Of a DNA stretch of 64,000 nucleotides, positions 35,001-49,160 are shown piece by piece; position 1 is the stretch's first letter, and every line of letters starts with the position of its first letter. Location of the stretch: contig OZ024742.1 in assembly GCA_964016885.1 (NCBI GenBank), positions 14,961,007 to 15,025,006 on the forward strand, written 5' to 3'. Under the pieces are notes generated by a model. That model was given only the letters and a program-made list of their open reading frames with translations, was not told where the DNA came from and did no database searches. This DNA comes from Eledone cirrhosa (Eukaryota > Mollusca > Cephalopoda > Octopoda > Eledonidae). The position numbers and the translations under genes were made by a program.

Positions 35001-38000
35001 GGTCAGTGACTTTACTAGAGCTGGTCAGTGACTTTACTAGAGCTGGTCAGAGACTTTACTAGTGCTCGTCAGTGACTTTACTAGAGGTGGTCAGAGACTT
35101 TACTAGAGGTCAGTGACTTTACTAGAGTTGGTCAGAGACTTTACTAGAGGTTGTGAGTGACTTTACTAGAGCTCGTCAGTGACTTTAGCGCTTGTCAGTG
35201 ACTTTACTAGAGCTGGTCAGTGACTTTACTAGAGGTGGTCAGACTTTACTAGAGCTGGTCAGTGACTTTACTAGAGCTGGTCAGTGACTTTACTAGAGCT
35301 GGTCAGTGACTTTACTAGAGGTTATCATTGACTTTACTAGAGCTGGTCAGTTACTTTACTAGAGCTGGTCAGTGACTTTACTAGAGCTTGTCTGACTTTA
35401 CTAGAGCTGGTCACTGACTTTACTAGAGGTGGTCAGAGACTTTACTAGGCTGGTCAGTGACTTTACTAGAGCTAGTCAGTGACTTTACTAGAGGTTGTCA
35501 GACTTTACTAGAGGTTGTCAGTGACTTTACTAGAGCTGGTCAGTGACTTTACTAGAACTGGTCAGAGACTTTACTAGAGGTTGTCAGTGACTTTACTAGA
35601 GCTGGTCAGTGACTTTACTAGAGCTGGTCAGTGAAATACTAGAGGTGGTCAGTGACTTTACTAGAGCTGGTCAGTGACTTTACTAGAGCTGGTCAGTGAC
35701 TTTACTAGAGCTGGTCAGTGACTTTACTAGAGCTTGTCTGACTTTACTAGAGCTGGTCACTGACTTTACTAGAGGTGGTCAGAGACTTTACTAGGCTGGT
35801 CAGTGACTTTACTAGAACTAGTCAGTGACTTTACTAGAGGTGGTCAGACTTTACTAGAGGTTGTCAGTGACTTTACTAGAGCTCGTCAGTGACTTTACTA
35901 GAGGTGGTCAGTGACTTTACTAGAGGTGGTCAGAGACATTACTAGAGCTGGTCAGTGTCTTGATTAGAGGTTGTCAGACTACTAGAGGTGATCAGTGACT
36001 TTACTAGAGCTGGTCAGAGACATTACTAGAGGTGGTTAGTGACTTTACTAGAGGTCGTCTATCTTTACTAGATGTAAGTGACTTCACTAGAGGTGGTCAG
36101 AGAGTTTACTACAGCTGGTCAGTGACTTTACTACAGCTGGTCAGTGACTTTACTAGAGCTGGTCAGTGACTTTACTAGAGGTGGTCAGTGACTTTACTAG
36201 AGGTGGTCAGAGACATTACTAGAGCTGGTCAGTGACTTTACTAGAGGTGGTCAGAGACTTTACTAGAGGTCAGTGACTTTACTAGAGTTGGTCAGAGACA
36301 TTACTAGAGCTGGTCAGTGACTTTACTAGAGGTTGTCAGAGACTTTACTAGAGGTGATCAGTGACTTTACTAGAGCTGGTCAGTGACTTTACTACAGGTG
36401 ATCAGTGACTTTACTAGAGGTGGTCAGACTTTATTAGAGCTGGTCAGTGACTTTACTAGAGGTGGTCAGACTTCACTAGAGATGGACAGTGACTTACTAG
36501 AGCTGGTTAGTGACTTGACTAGAGGTGGTCAGACTTTACTAGAGGAGGTCAGTGACTTTACTAGAGCTGGTCAGTGACTTTACTAGAGCTGGTCAGTGAC
36601 TTTACTAGAGCTGGTCAGTGACTTTACTAGAGCTGGTCAGTGACTTTACTAGAGGTGGTCAGAGACTTTACTAGAGGTCGTCAGTGACTTTATTAGAGCT
36701 GGTCAGTGACTTTATTAGAGCTGGTCAGTGACTTTACTAGAGCTGGTGAGTGACTTTACTAGAGCTGGTCAGTGACTTTACTAGAGGTGGTCAGAGACTT
36801 TACTAGAGGTCGTCAGTGACTTTACTAGAGCTGGTCAGAGACCTTACTAGAGGTTGTCAGAGACTTTACTAGAGGTTGTCAGAGACTTTACTAGAGCTGG
36901 TCAGTGACTTTACTAGAGCTGGTCAGACTTTACTAGAGCTCTTCAGTGACTTTACTAGAGGTGGTCAGAGACTTTACTAGGGCTGGTCAGTGACTTTGCT
37001 AGAGCTAGTCAGTGACTTTACTAGTGCTGGTCAGTGACTTTACTAGAGCTGGTCAGTGACTTTACTAGAGCTGGTCAGAGACTTTACTAGAGCTCGTCAG
37101 TGACTTTACTAGAGGTGGTCAGAGACTTTACTAGGGCTGGTCAGTGACTTTACTAGAGCTAGTCAGTGACTTTACTAGAGGTGGTCAGACTTTACTAGAG
37201 GTTGCCAATGACTTTACTAGAGGTCGTCAGTGACTTTACTAGAGCTGGTCAGTGACTTTACTAGGTGGTCAGTGACTTTACTAGAGGTGGTCAGAGACAT
37301 TACTAGAGCTGGTCAGTGACTTGACTAGAGGTTGTCAAAGACTTTACTAGAGCTGGTCAGTGACTTTACTAGAGCTGGTCAGTGACTTTACTAGAGGTGG
37401 TCAGACTTTACTAGAGGTTGTCAGTGACTTTACTAGTGCTGGTCAGTGACTTTACTAGAGGTCGTTAGTGACTTTATTAGAGCTGGTCAGTGACTTCACT
37501 AGAGCTGGTCAGTGATTTTACTGGAGCTGGTCAGAGAGTTTACTAGAGCTGGTCAGTGACTTTACTAGAGCTGGTCAGTGACTTTACTAGAGCTGGTCAG
37601 AGACTTTACTAGTGCTCGTCAGTGACTTTACTAGAGGTGGTCAGAGACTTTACTAGAGCTGGTCAGAGACTTTACTAGAGCTGGTCAGAGACTTTACTAG
37701 GGCTCGTCAGTGACTTTACTAGAGGTGGTCAGAGACTTTACTAGTGCTGGTCAGTGACTTTACTAGAGCTAGTCAGTGACTTTACTAGAGGTGGTCAGTC
37801 TGTACAAGAGGTCGTCAGTGACTTTACTGGAGCTGGTCAGTGACTTTACTAGAGGTGGTCAGTGACTTTACTAGAGGTGGTCAGACATTACTAGAGTTGG
37901 TCAGTGACTTTACTAGAGGTGGTCAGAGACTTTACTAGAGGTCAGTGACTTTACTAGAGTTGGTCAGAGACTTTACTAGAGGTGGTCAGAGACTTTACCA

Positions 38001-40440
38001 GAGCTGGTCAGTGACTTTACTAGAGCTGGTCAGTGACTTTACTAGAGCTGGTCAGAGACTTTACTAGAGGTTATCAGTGACTTTACTAGAGCTGGTCAGT
38101 GACTTTACTAGAGCTGGTCAGTGACTTTACTAGAGGTGGTCAGAGACTTTACTAGAGCTCGTCAGTGACTTTACTAGAGGTGGTCAGTGACTTTACTAGA
38201 GGTGGTCAGAGACATTACTAGAGCTGGTCAGTGTCTTGATTAGAGGTTGTCAGACTACTAGAGGTGATCAGTGACTTTACTAGAGCTGGTCAGAGACATT
38301 ACTAGAGGTGGTTAGTGACTTTACTAGAGGTCGTCTATCTTTACTAGATGTAAGTGACTTCACTAGAGGTGGTCAGAGAGTTTACTACAGCTGGTCAGTG
38401 ACTTTACTACAGCTGGTCAGTGACTTTACTAGAGCTGGTCAGTGACTTTACTAGAGGTGGTCAGTGACTTTACTAGAGGTGGTCAGAGACATTACTAGAG
38501 CTGGTCAGTGACTTTACTAGAGGTGGTCAGAGACTTTACTAGAGGTCAGTGACTTTACTAGAGTTGGTCAGAGACATTACTAGAGCTGGTCAGTGACTTT
38601 ACTAGAGGTTGTCAGAGACTTTACTAGAGGTGATCAGTGACTTTACTAGAGCTGGTCAGTGACTTTACTACAGGTGATCAGTGACTTTACTAGAGGTGGT
38701 CAGACTTTATTAGAGCTGGTCAGTGACTTTACTAGAGGTGGTCAGACTTCACTAGAGATGGACAGTGACTTACTAGAGCTGGTTAGTGACTTGACTAGAG
38801 GTGGTCAGACTTTACTAGAGGAGGTCAGTGACTTTACTAGAGCTGGTCAGTGACTTTACTAGAGCTGGTCAGTGACTTTACTAGAGCTGGTCAGTGACTT
38901 TACTAGAGCTGGTCAGTGACTTTACTAGAGGTGGTCAGAGACTTTACTAGAGGTCGTCAGTGACTTTATTAGAGCTGGTCAGTGACTTTATTAGAGCTGG
39001 TCAGTGACTTTACTAGAGCTGGTGAGTGACTTTACTAGAGCTGGTCAGTGACTTTACTAGAGGTGGTCAGAGACTTTACTAGAGGTCGTCAGTGACTTTA
39101 CTAGAGCTGGTCAGAGACCTTACTAGAGGTTGTCAGAGACTTTACTAGAGGTTGTCAGAGACTTTACTAGAGCTGGTCAGTGACTTTACTAGAGCTGGTC
39201 AGACTTTACTAGAGCTCTTCAGTGACTTTACTAGAGGTGGTCAGAGACTTTACTAGGGCTGGTCAGTGACTTTGCTAGAGCTAGTCAGTGACTTTACTAG
39301 TGCTGGTCAGTGACTTTACTAGAGCTGGTCAGTGACTTTACTAGAGCTGGTCAGAGACTTTACTAGAGCTCGTCAGTGACTTTACTAGAGGTGGTCAGAG
39401 ACTTTACTAGGGCTGGTCAGTGACTTTACTAGAGCTAGTCAGTGACTTTACTAGAGGTGGTCAGACTTTACTAGAGGTTGCCAATGACTTTACTAGAGGT
39501 CGTCAGTGACTTTACTAGAGCTGGTCAGTGACTTTACTAGGTGGTCAGTGACTTTACTAGAGGTGGTCAGAGACATTACTAGAGCTGGTCAGTGACTTGA
39601 CTAGAGGTTGTCAAAGACTTTACTAGAGCTGGTCAGTGACTTTACTAGAGCTGGTCAGTGACTTTACTAGAGGTGGTCAGACTTTACTAGAGGTTGTCAG
39701 TGACTTTACTAGTGCTGGTCAGTGACTTTACTAGAGGTCGTTAGTGACTTTATTAGAGCTGGTCAGTGACTTCACTAGAGCTGGTCAGTGATTTTACTGG
39801 AGCTGGTCAGAGACTTTACTAGAGCTGGTCAGTGACTTTACTAGAGCTGGTCAGTGACTTTACTAGAGCTGGTCAGAGACTTTACTAGTGCTCGTCAGTG
39901 ACTTTACTAGAGGTGGTCAGAGACTTTACTAGAGCTGGTCAGAGACTTTACTAGAGCTGGTCAGAGACTTTACTAGGGCTCGTCAGTGACTTTACTAGAG
40001 GTGGTCAGAGACTTTACTAGTGCTGGTCAGTGACTTTACTAGAGCTAGTCAGTGACTTTACTAGAGGTGGTCAGTCTCTACAAGAGGTCGTCAGTGACTT
40101 TACTGGAGCTGGTCAGTGACTTTACTAGAGGTGGTCAGTGACTTTACTAGAGGTGGTCAGACATTACTAGAGTTGGTCAGTGACTTTACTAGAGGTGGTC
40201 AGAGACTTTACTAGAGGTCAGTGACTTTACTAGAGTTGGTCAGAGACTTTACTAGAGGTGGTCAGAGACTTTACCAGAGCTGGTCAGTGACTTTACTAGA
40301 GCTGGTCAGTGACTTTACTAGAGCTGGTCAGAGACTTTACTAGAGGTTATCAGTGACTTTACTAGAGCTGGTCAGTGACTTTACTAGAGCTGGTCAGTGA
40401 CTTTACTAGAGGTGGTCAGAGACTTTACTAGAGGTGGACT
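30000..40440 (+). repeat. Higher-order repeat block, period about 2.55 kb, then 2.28 kb
   Basis: The open patch recurs at 31285, 33833, 36383 and 38659 (spacings 2548, 2550, 2276), and GGTTGTGAGTGAC recurs at 30075, 32601 and 35149. The 2.55-kb unit is a rearranged part of the 4.75-kb unit, since both share TTAGCGCT and GTCTATCTTTACTAG-type markers. The last copy differs by an internal deletion. Confidence 0.85.
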
Positions 40441-41759
40441 GACTTACTAGAGCTGGTCAGTGACTTTACTAGAGGTGGTCAGACTTAATTAGAGATGGTC
40501 AGTAACTTTACTAGAGCTGGCCAGTGACTTGACTAGAGGTGGTCAGACTTTACTAGAGGAGGTCAGTGACTTTACTAGAGCTGGTCTGACTTTACTAGAG
40601 CTGGTCTGACTTTTCTAGAGATGGTCAGAGACTTTACTAGAGTGGTCAGTGACTTTACTAGAGTGGTCAGTGACTTTACTAGAGCTGGTCAGTGACTTTA
40701 CTAGAGCTGGTCTGACTTTACTAGAGCTGGTCAGTGACTTTACTTGAGGTGGTCAGACTTTACTAGTGGTCGTCTGACTTTACTAGATGTAAGTGACTTT
40801 ACTAGAGGTGGTCAGAGACTTTACTAGAGGTTGTCAGTGACTTTACTAGAGCTGGTCAGTGACTTTACTAGAGCTGGTCAGTGACTTTACTAGAGCTGGT
40901 GAGTGACTTTACTAGAGCTGTTCAGTGACTTTACTAGAGCTGGTAAGTGACTTTAGAACTGGTCAGTCACTTTACTAGAGCTGGTCAGTGACTTTACTAG
41001 AGGTGGTCAGAGACTTTACTAGAGCTGGTCAGTGACTTTACTAGAGCTGGTCAGTGACTTTACTAGTGCTGGTCAGTGACTTTACTAGAGCTGGTCAGTG
41101 ACTTTTCTAGAGGTTGTCAGAGACTTTACTAGAGCTGGTCAGTGACTTTACTAGAGCTGGTCTGACTCTACTAGAGCTGGTCACTGTCTTTACTAGAGCT
41201 GGTCACTGTCTTTACTAGAGGTGGTCAGAGACTTTACTAGGCTGGTCAGTGACTTTACTAGAGATAGTCAGTGACTTTACTAGAGCTGGTCAGACTTTAC
41301 TAGAGGTTGTCAGTGACTTTACTAGAGGTCGTCAGTGACTTTACTAGAGCTGGTCTGACTTTACTAGAGGTGGTCAGAGACTTTACTAGAGGTGGTCAGT
41401 GACTGCTAGAGGTGGTCAAACATTACTATAGCTGGTCAGTGACTTGACTAGAGGTTGTCAGAGACTTTACTAGAGCTGGTCAGTGACTTTACTAGCGCTG
41501 ATCAGAGACTTTACTAGAGCTGGTCAGTGACTTTACTAGAGGTGGTCAGAGACTTTACTAGAGCTAGTCAGTGACTTTACTAGAGGTGGTCAGACTCTAC
41601 TAGAGGTCGTCAGTGACTTTACTAGAGCTGGTCTGACTTTACTAGAGGTGGTCAGTGACTTTACTAGAGGTGGTCAGAGACATTACTAGAGCTGGTCAGT
41701 GACTTGACTAGAGGTTTTCAGAGACTTTACTAGAGGTGGTCAGATACTTTACTAGAGGT

Positions 41760-44060
41760 GATCAGTGACTTTACTAGAGCTGGTCAGTGACTTTACTAGA
41801 GGTGGTCAGTGACTTTACTAGAGGTGGTCAGACTTTATTAGAGCTGGTCAGTGACTTTACTAGAGGTGGTCAGACTTTACTAGAGATGGACAGTGACTTA
41901 CTAGAGCTGGTCAGTGACTTACTAGAGCTGGTCAGTGACTTGACTAGAGGTAGTCAGACTTTACTAGAGGAGGTCAGTGACTTTACTAGAGCTGGTCTGA
42001 CTTTACTAGAGCTGGTCAGTGACTTTACTAGAGCTGGTCAGTGACTTTACTAGTGCTGGTCAGTGACTTTACTAGAGCTGGTCAGTGACTTTTCTAGCGA
42101 TAGTTAGAGACTACTAGAGCTGGTCAGTGACTTTACTAGAGCTGGTCAGTGACTTTACTAGAGCTGGTCAGTGACTTTACTAGAGCTGGTCAGTGACTTT
42201 ACTAGTGCTGGTCAGTGACTTTACTAGAGCTGGTCAGTGACTTTACTAGAGCTGGTCAGTGACTTTACTAGGGCTGGTCAGTGACTTTACTAGTGCTGGT
42301 CAGTGACTTTACTAGAGCTGGTCAGAGACTTTACTAGAGGTTGTCACAGACTTTACTAGAGGTTGTCAGAGACTTTACTAGAGCTGGTCAGTGACTTTAC
42401 TAGAGCTGGTCATAGACTTTACTAGAGCTCTTCAGTGACTTTACTAGAGGTGGTCAGAGACTTTACTAGGGCTGGTCAGTTACTTTACTAGAGCTGGTCA
42501 GTGACTTTACTAGTGCTGGTCAGTGACTTTACTAGAGCTGGTCAGTGACTTTATTAGAGGTTGTCAGAGACTTTACTAGAGCTGGTCAGTGACTTTACTA
42601 GCGCTGATCAGAGACTTTACTAGAGCTGGTCAGTGACTTTACTAGAGGTGGTCAGAGACTTTACTAGAGCTGGTCAGTGACTTTACTAGAGCTAGTCAGT
42701 GACTTTACTAGAGGTGGTCAGACTCTACTAGAGGTCGTCAGTGACTTTACTAGAGCTGGTATGACTTTACTAGAGGTGGTCAGTGACTTTACTAGAGGTG
42801 GTCAGAGACATTACTAGAGCTGGTCAGTGACTTGACTAGAGGTTTTCAGAGACTTTACTAGAGCTGGTCAGTGATTTTACTAGGGGTGGTCAGATACTTT
42901 ACTAGAGGTGATCAGTGACTTTACTAGAGCTGGTCAGTGACTTTACTAGAGGTCGTCAGTGACTTTACTAGAGGTGGTCAGACTTTATTAGAGCTGGTCA
43001 GTGACTTTACTAGAGGTGGTCAGACTTTACTAGAGATGGACAGTGACTTACTAGAGCTGGTCAGTGACTTACTAGAGCTGGTCAGTGACTTGACTAGAGG
43101 TGGTCAGACTTTACTAGAGGAGGTCAGTGACTTTACTAGAGCTGGTTTGACTTTACTAGAGCTGGTCAGTGACTTTACTAGAGCTGGTCAGTGACTTTAC
43201 TAGTGCTGGTCAGTGACTTTACTAGAGCTGGTCAGTGACTTTTCTAGCGATAGTTAGAGACTACTAGAGCTGGTCAGTGACTTTACTAGAGCTGGTCAGT
43301 GACTTTACTAGAGCTGGTCAGTGACTTTACTAGTGCTGGTCAGTGACTTTACTAGAGCTGGTCAGTGACTTTACTAGAGCTGGTCAGTGACTTTACTAGG
43401 GCTGGTCAGTGACTTTACTAGTGCTGGTCAGTGACTTTACTAGAGCTGGTCAGAGACTTTACTAGAGGTTGTCACAGACTTTACTAGAGGTTGTCAGAGA
43501 CTTTACTAGAGCTGGTCAGTGACTTTACTAGAGCTGGTCATAGACTTTACTAGAGCTCTTCAGTGACTTTACTAGAGGTGGTCAGAGACTTTACTAGGGC
43601 TGGTCAGTTACTTTACTAGAGCTGGTCAGTGACTTTACTAGTGCTGGTCAGTGACTTTACTAGAGCTGGTCAGTGACTTTATTAGAGGTTGTCAGAGACT
43701 TTACTAGAGCTGGTCAGTGACTTTACTAGAGCTGGTCAGTGACTTTACTAGAGGTGGTCAGAGACTTTACTAGGGCTGGTCAGTGACTTTACTAGGGCTA
43801 GTCAGTGACTTTACTAGAGGTGGTCAGACTTTACTATAGGTTGACAACGACTTTACTAGAGGTCGTCAGTGAATTTACTAGAGCTGGTCAGTGACTTTAC
43901 TAGAGGTGGTCAGTGACTTTACTAGAGGTGGTCAGAGACATTACTAGTGCTGGTCAGTGACTTTACTAGAGGTCGTCAGTGACTTTATTAGAGCTGGTCA
44001 GTGACTTGACTAGAGGTTGTCAGAAACTTTACTAGAGCTGGTCAGTGACTTTACTAGAGC
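41760..44060 (+). repeat. Higher-order repeat block, period 1.15 kb
   Basis: Two copies: the open patch at 41787 and 42937, and GACTTTTCTAGCGATAGTTAG at about 42087 and 43237, both 1,150 bp apart. The copies are near identical to about 43700. Confidence 0.8.
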
Positions 44061-44279
44061 TGGTCAGTGACTTTACTAGAGGTTGTCAGTGACTTTACTA
44101 GTGCTGGTCAGTGACTTTACTAGAGGTCGTCAGTGACTTTATTAGAGCTGGTCAGTGACTTCACTAGAGCTGGTCAGTGATTTTACTAGAGCTGGTCAGA
44201 GATTTTACTAGAGCTGGTCAGTGACTTTACTAGAGCTGGTCAGTGACTTTACTAGAGCTGGTCAGAGACTTTACTAGAG

Positions 44280-47200
44280 CTGGTTAGTGACTTTATTAGA
44301 GCTGGTCAGAGACTTTACTAGGGCTCGTCAGTGACTTTACTAGAGGTGGTCAGAGACTTTACTAGAGCTGGTCAGTGACTTTACTAGAGCTAGTCAGTGA
44401 CTTTACTAGAGGTGGTCAGTCTCTACAAGAGGTCGTCAGTGACTTTACTGGAGCTGGTCAGTGACTTCACTAGAGGTGGTCAGTGACTTTACTAGAGGTG
44501 GTCAGAGACATTACTAGAGCTGGTCAGTGACTTTACTAGAGGTGGTCAGACTTTGCTAGAGGTCAGTGACTTTACTAGAGTTGGTCAGAGACATTACTAG
44601 AGCTGGTCAGTGACTTGACTAGAGGTTATCAGAGATTTTACTAGAGCTGGTCAGTGATTTTACTAGAGGTGGTCAGAGACTTTACTAGAGGTGATCAGTG
44701 ACTTTACTAGAGCTGGTCAGTGGCTTTACTAGACGTGGTCAGTGACTTTACTAGAGGTGGTCAGAGACTTTATTAGAGCTGGTCAGTGACTTTACTAGAG
44801 GTGGTCAGACTTTACTAGAGGTGGGCAGTAACTTTACTAGAGCTGGTCAGTGACTTGACTAGAGGTGGTCAGACTTTACTAGAGGAGGTCAGTGACTTTA
44901 CTAGATCTGGTCTGACTTTACTAGAGCTGGTCAGTGACTTTTCTAGAGATGGTCAGAGACTTTACTAGAGCTGGTCTGACTTTACTAGAGCTGGTCAGTG
45001 ACTTTACTAGAGCTGGTCAGTGACTTTACTAGTTCTGGTCAGTGACTTTATTAGAGGTGGTCAGACTTTACTAGAGGTCAGTAACTTTATTAGAGCTGGT
45101 CAGTGACTTTATTAGAGCTGGTCAGTGACTTTACTAGAGCTGGTCAGTGACTTTACTAGAGGTGGTCAGAGACTTTACTAGAGGTCGTCAGTGACTTTAC
45201 TGGAGGTCGTCAGTGACTTTACTAGGTGGTCAGACTTCACTAGAGGTGGTCAGTGACTTTACTAGAGCTGGTCAGTGACTGTTAGAGGTGGTCAAACATT
45301 ACTATAGCTGGTCAGTGAATTGACTAGAGGTTGTCAGAGACTTTACTAGAGCTGGTCAGTGACTTTACTAGAGCTGGTCAGTGACTTTACTAGAGCTGGT
45401 CAGAGACTTTACTAGAGCTCGTCAGTGACTTTACTAGAGGTGGTCAGAGACTTTACTAGAGCTGGTTAGTGACTTTACTAGAGCTAGTCAGTGACTTTAC
45501 TAGAGGTGGTCAGACTCTACTAGAGGTCGTCAGTGACTTTACTAGAGCTGGTCAGTGACTTTACTAGAGGTGGTCAGAGACTTTACTAGAGGTGGTCAGT
45601 GACTTTACTAGAGCTAGTCAGTGACTTTACTAGAGGTGGACAGACTCTACTAGAGGTCGTCAGTGACGTTACTAGAGCTGGTCAGTGACTTTACTAGAGG
45701 TGGTCAGAGACTTTACTAGAGGTGGTCAGTGACTTTACTAGAGGTTGTCAGACATTACTAGAGCTGGTCAGTGACTTGACTAGAGGTTGTCAGACTTTAT
45801 GAGAGCTGGTCAGTGACTTTACTAGAGGTGGTCAGAGACTTTACTAAAGGTGGACTGACTTACTAGAGCTGGTCAGTGACTTTACTAGAGGTGGTCAGAC
45901 TTAATTAGAGATGGTCAGTAACTTTACTAGAGCTGGTCAGTGACTTTACTAGAGCTGGTCAGTGACTTTATTAGAGGTTGTCAGAGACTTTACTAGAGCT
46001 GGTCAGTGACTTTACTAGAGCTGGTCAGTGACTTTACTAGAGGTGGTCAGAGACTTTACTAGGGCTGGTCAGTGACTTTACTAGAGCTAGTCAGTGACTT
46101 TACTAGAGGTGGTCAGACTTTACTATAGGTTGCCAACGACTTTACTAGAGGTCGTCAGTGAATTTACTAGAGCTGGTCAGTGACTTTACTAGAGGTGGTC
46201 AGTGACTTTACTAGAGGTGGTCAGAGACATTACTAGAGCTGGTCAGTGACTTGACTAGAGGTTGTCAGAAACTTTACTAGAGCTGGTCAGTGACTTTGCT
46301 AGAGCTGGTCAGTGACTTTACTAGAGGTGGTCAAACTTTACTAGAGCTGGTCAGTGACTTTATTAGAGCTGGTCAGAGACTTTACTAGGGCTCGTCAGTG
46401 ACTTTACTAGAGGTGGTCAGAGACTTTACTAGAGCTGGTCAGTGACTTTACTAGAGCTAGTCAGTGACTTTACTAGAGGTGGTCAGTCTCTACAAGAGGT
46501 CGTCAGTGACTTTACTGGAGCTGGTCAGTGACTTTACTAGAGGTGGTCAGTGACTTTACTAGAGGTGGTCAGAGACATTACTAGAGCTGGTCAGTGACTT
46601 TACTAGAGGTGGTCAGACTTTGCTAGAGGTCAGTGACTTTACTAGAGTTGGTCAGAGACATTACTAGAGCTGGTCAGTGACTTGACTAGAGGTTATCAGA
46701 GATTTTACTAGAGCTGGTCAGTGATTTTACTAGAGGTGGTCAGAGACTTTACTAGAGGTGATCAGTGACTTTACTAGAGCTGGTCAGTGGCTTTACTAGA
46801 CGTGGTCAGTGACTTTACTAGAGGTGGTCAGAGACTTTATTAGAGCTGGTCAGTGACTTTACTAGAGGTGGTCAGACTTTACTAGAGGTGGACAGTAACT
46901 TTACTAGAGCTGGTCAGTGACTTGACTAGAGGTGGTCAGACTTTACTAGAGGAGGTCAGTGACTTTACTAGATCTGGTCTGACTTTACTAGAGCTGGTCA
47001 GTGACTTTTCTAGAGATGGTCAGAGACTTTACTAGAGCTGGTCTGACTTTACTAGAGCTGGTCAGTGACTTTACTAGAGCTGGTCAGTGACTTTACTAGT
47101 TCTGGTCAGTGACTTTATTAGAGGTGGTCAGACTTTACTAGAGGTCGTCAGTAACTTTATTAGAGCTGGTCAGTGACTTTATTAGAGCTGGTCAGTGACT

Positions 47201-48000
47201 TTACTAGAGCTGGTCAGTGACTTTACTAGAGGTGGTCAGAGACTTTACTAGAGGTCGTCAGTGACTTTACTGGAGGTCGTCAGTGACTTTACTAGGTGGT
47301 CAGACTTCACTAGAGGTGGTCAGTGACTTTACTAGAGCTGGTCAGTGACTGTTAGAGGTGGTCAAACACTACTATAGCTGGTCAGTGACTTGACTAGAGG
47401 TTGTCAGAGACTTTACTAGAGCTGGTCAGTGACTTTACTAGAGCTGGTCAGTGACTTTACTAGAGCTGGTCAGAGACTTTACTAGAGCTCGTCAGTGACT
47501 TTACTAGAGGTGGTCAGAGACTTTACTAGAGCTGGTTAGTGACTTTACTAGTGCTAGTCAGTGACTTTACTAGAGGTGGTCAGACTCTACTAGAGGTCGT
47601 CAGTGACTTTACTAGAGCTAGTCAGTGACTTTACTAGAGGTGGTCAGACTCTACTAGAGGTCGTCAGTGACGTTACTAGAGCTGGTCAGTGACTTTACTA
47701 GAGGTGGTCAGAGACTTTACTAGAGGTGGTCAGTGACTTTACTAGAGGTTGTCAGACATTACTAGAGCTGGTCAGTGACTTGACTAGAGGTTGTCAGACT
47801 TTATGAGAGCTGGTCAGTGACTTTACTAGAGGTGGTCAGAGACTTTACTAAAGGTGGACTGACTTACTAGAGCTGGTCAGTGACTTTACTAGAGGTGGTC
47901 AGACTTAATTAGAGATGGTCAGTAACTTTACTAGAGCTGGTCAGTGACTTGACTAGAGGTGGTCAGACTTTACTAGAGGAGGTCAGTGACTTTACTAGAG
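44280..48000 (+). repeat. Higher-order repeat block, period about 2.07 kb
   Basis: Marker CAGTCTCTACAAGAGG at 44417 and 46484 (2,067 bp), and GTGACTGTTAGAGGTGGTC near 45275 and 47345. Two copies. Confidence 0.8.
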
Positions 48001-48229
48001 ATGGTCAGAGACTTTACTAGAGTGGTCAGTAACTTTACTAGAGTGGTCAGTGACTTTACTAGAGCTGGTCAGTGACTTTACTAGAGCTGGTCTGACTTTA
48101 CTAGAGCTGGTCAGTGACTTTACCTGAGGTGGTCAGACTTTGCTAGAGGTCGTCTGACTTTACTAGATGTAAGTGACTTTACTAGAGGTGGTCAGAGACT
48201 TTACTAGAGGTTGTCAGTGACTTTACTAG

Positions 48230-49160
48230 AGCTGGTCAGTGACTTTACTAGAGCTGGTCAGTGACTTTACTAGAGCTGGTCAGTGACTTTAGAGCTGGTC
48301 AGTCACTTTACTAGAGCTGGTCAGTGACTTTACTAGAGGTGGTCAGAGACTTTACTAGAGCTGGTCAGTGACTTTACTAGAGCTGGTCAGTGACTTTACT
48401 AGTGCTGGTCAGTGACTTTACTAGAGCTGGTCAGTGACTTTTCTAGAGGTTGTCAGAGACTTTACTAGAGCTGGTCAGTGACTTTACTAGAGCTGGTCTG
48501 ACTTTACTAGAGCTGGTCACTGTCTTTACTAGAGGTGATCAGAGACTTTACTAGGCTGGTCTGACTTTACTAGGCTGGTCAGTGACTTTACTAGAGATAG
48601 TCAGTGACTTTACTAGAGGTGGTCAGACTTTACTAGAGGTTGTCAGTGACTTTACTAGAGGTCGTCAGTGACTTTACTAGAGCTGGTCTGACTTTACTAG
48701 AGGTGGTCAGTGACTTTACTAGAGCTGGTCAGTGACTTTAGAGCTGGTCAGTCACTTTACTAGAGCTGGTCAGTGACTTTACTAGAGGTGGTCAGAGACT
48801 TTACTAGAGCTGGTCAGTGACTTTACTAGAGCTGGTCAGTGACTTTACTAGTGCTGGTCAGTGACTTTACTAGAGCTGGTCAGTGACTTTTCTAGAGGTT
48901 GTCAGAGACTTTACTAGAGCTGGTCAGTGACTTTACTAGAGCTGGTCTGACTTTACTAGAGCTGGTCACTGTCTTTACTAGAGGTGATCAGAGACTTTAC
49001 TAGGCTGGTCTGTGACTTTACTAGGCTGGTCAGTGACTTTACTAGAGATAGTCAGTGACTTTACTAGAGGTGGTCAGACTTTACTAGAGGTTGTCAGTGA
49101 CTTTACTAGAGGTCGTCAGTGACTTTACTAGAGCTGGTCTGACTTTACTAGAGGTGGTCA
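48230..49160 (+). repeat. Higher-order repeat block, period about 0.45 kb
   Basis: AGAGCTGGTCAGTCACTTTA recurs at 48291 and 48740. Two copies; the right one differs by a few bases (GGTCTGTGAC). Confidence 0.75.
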
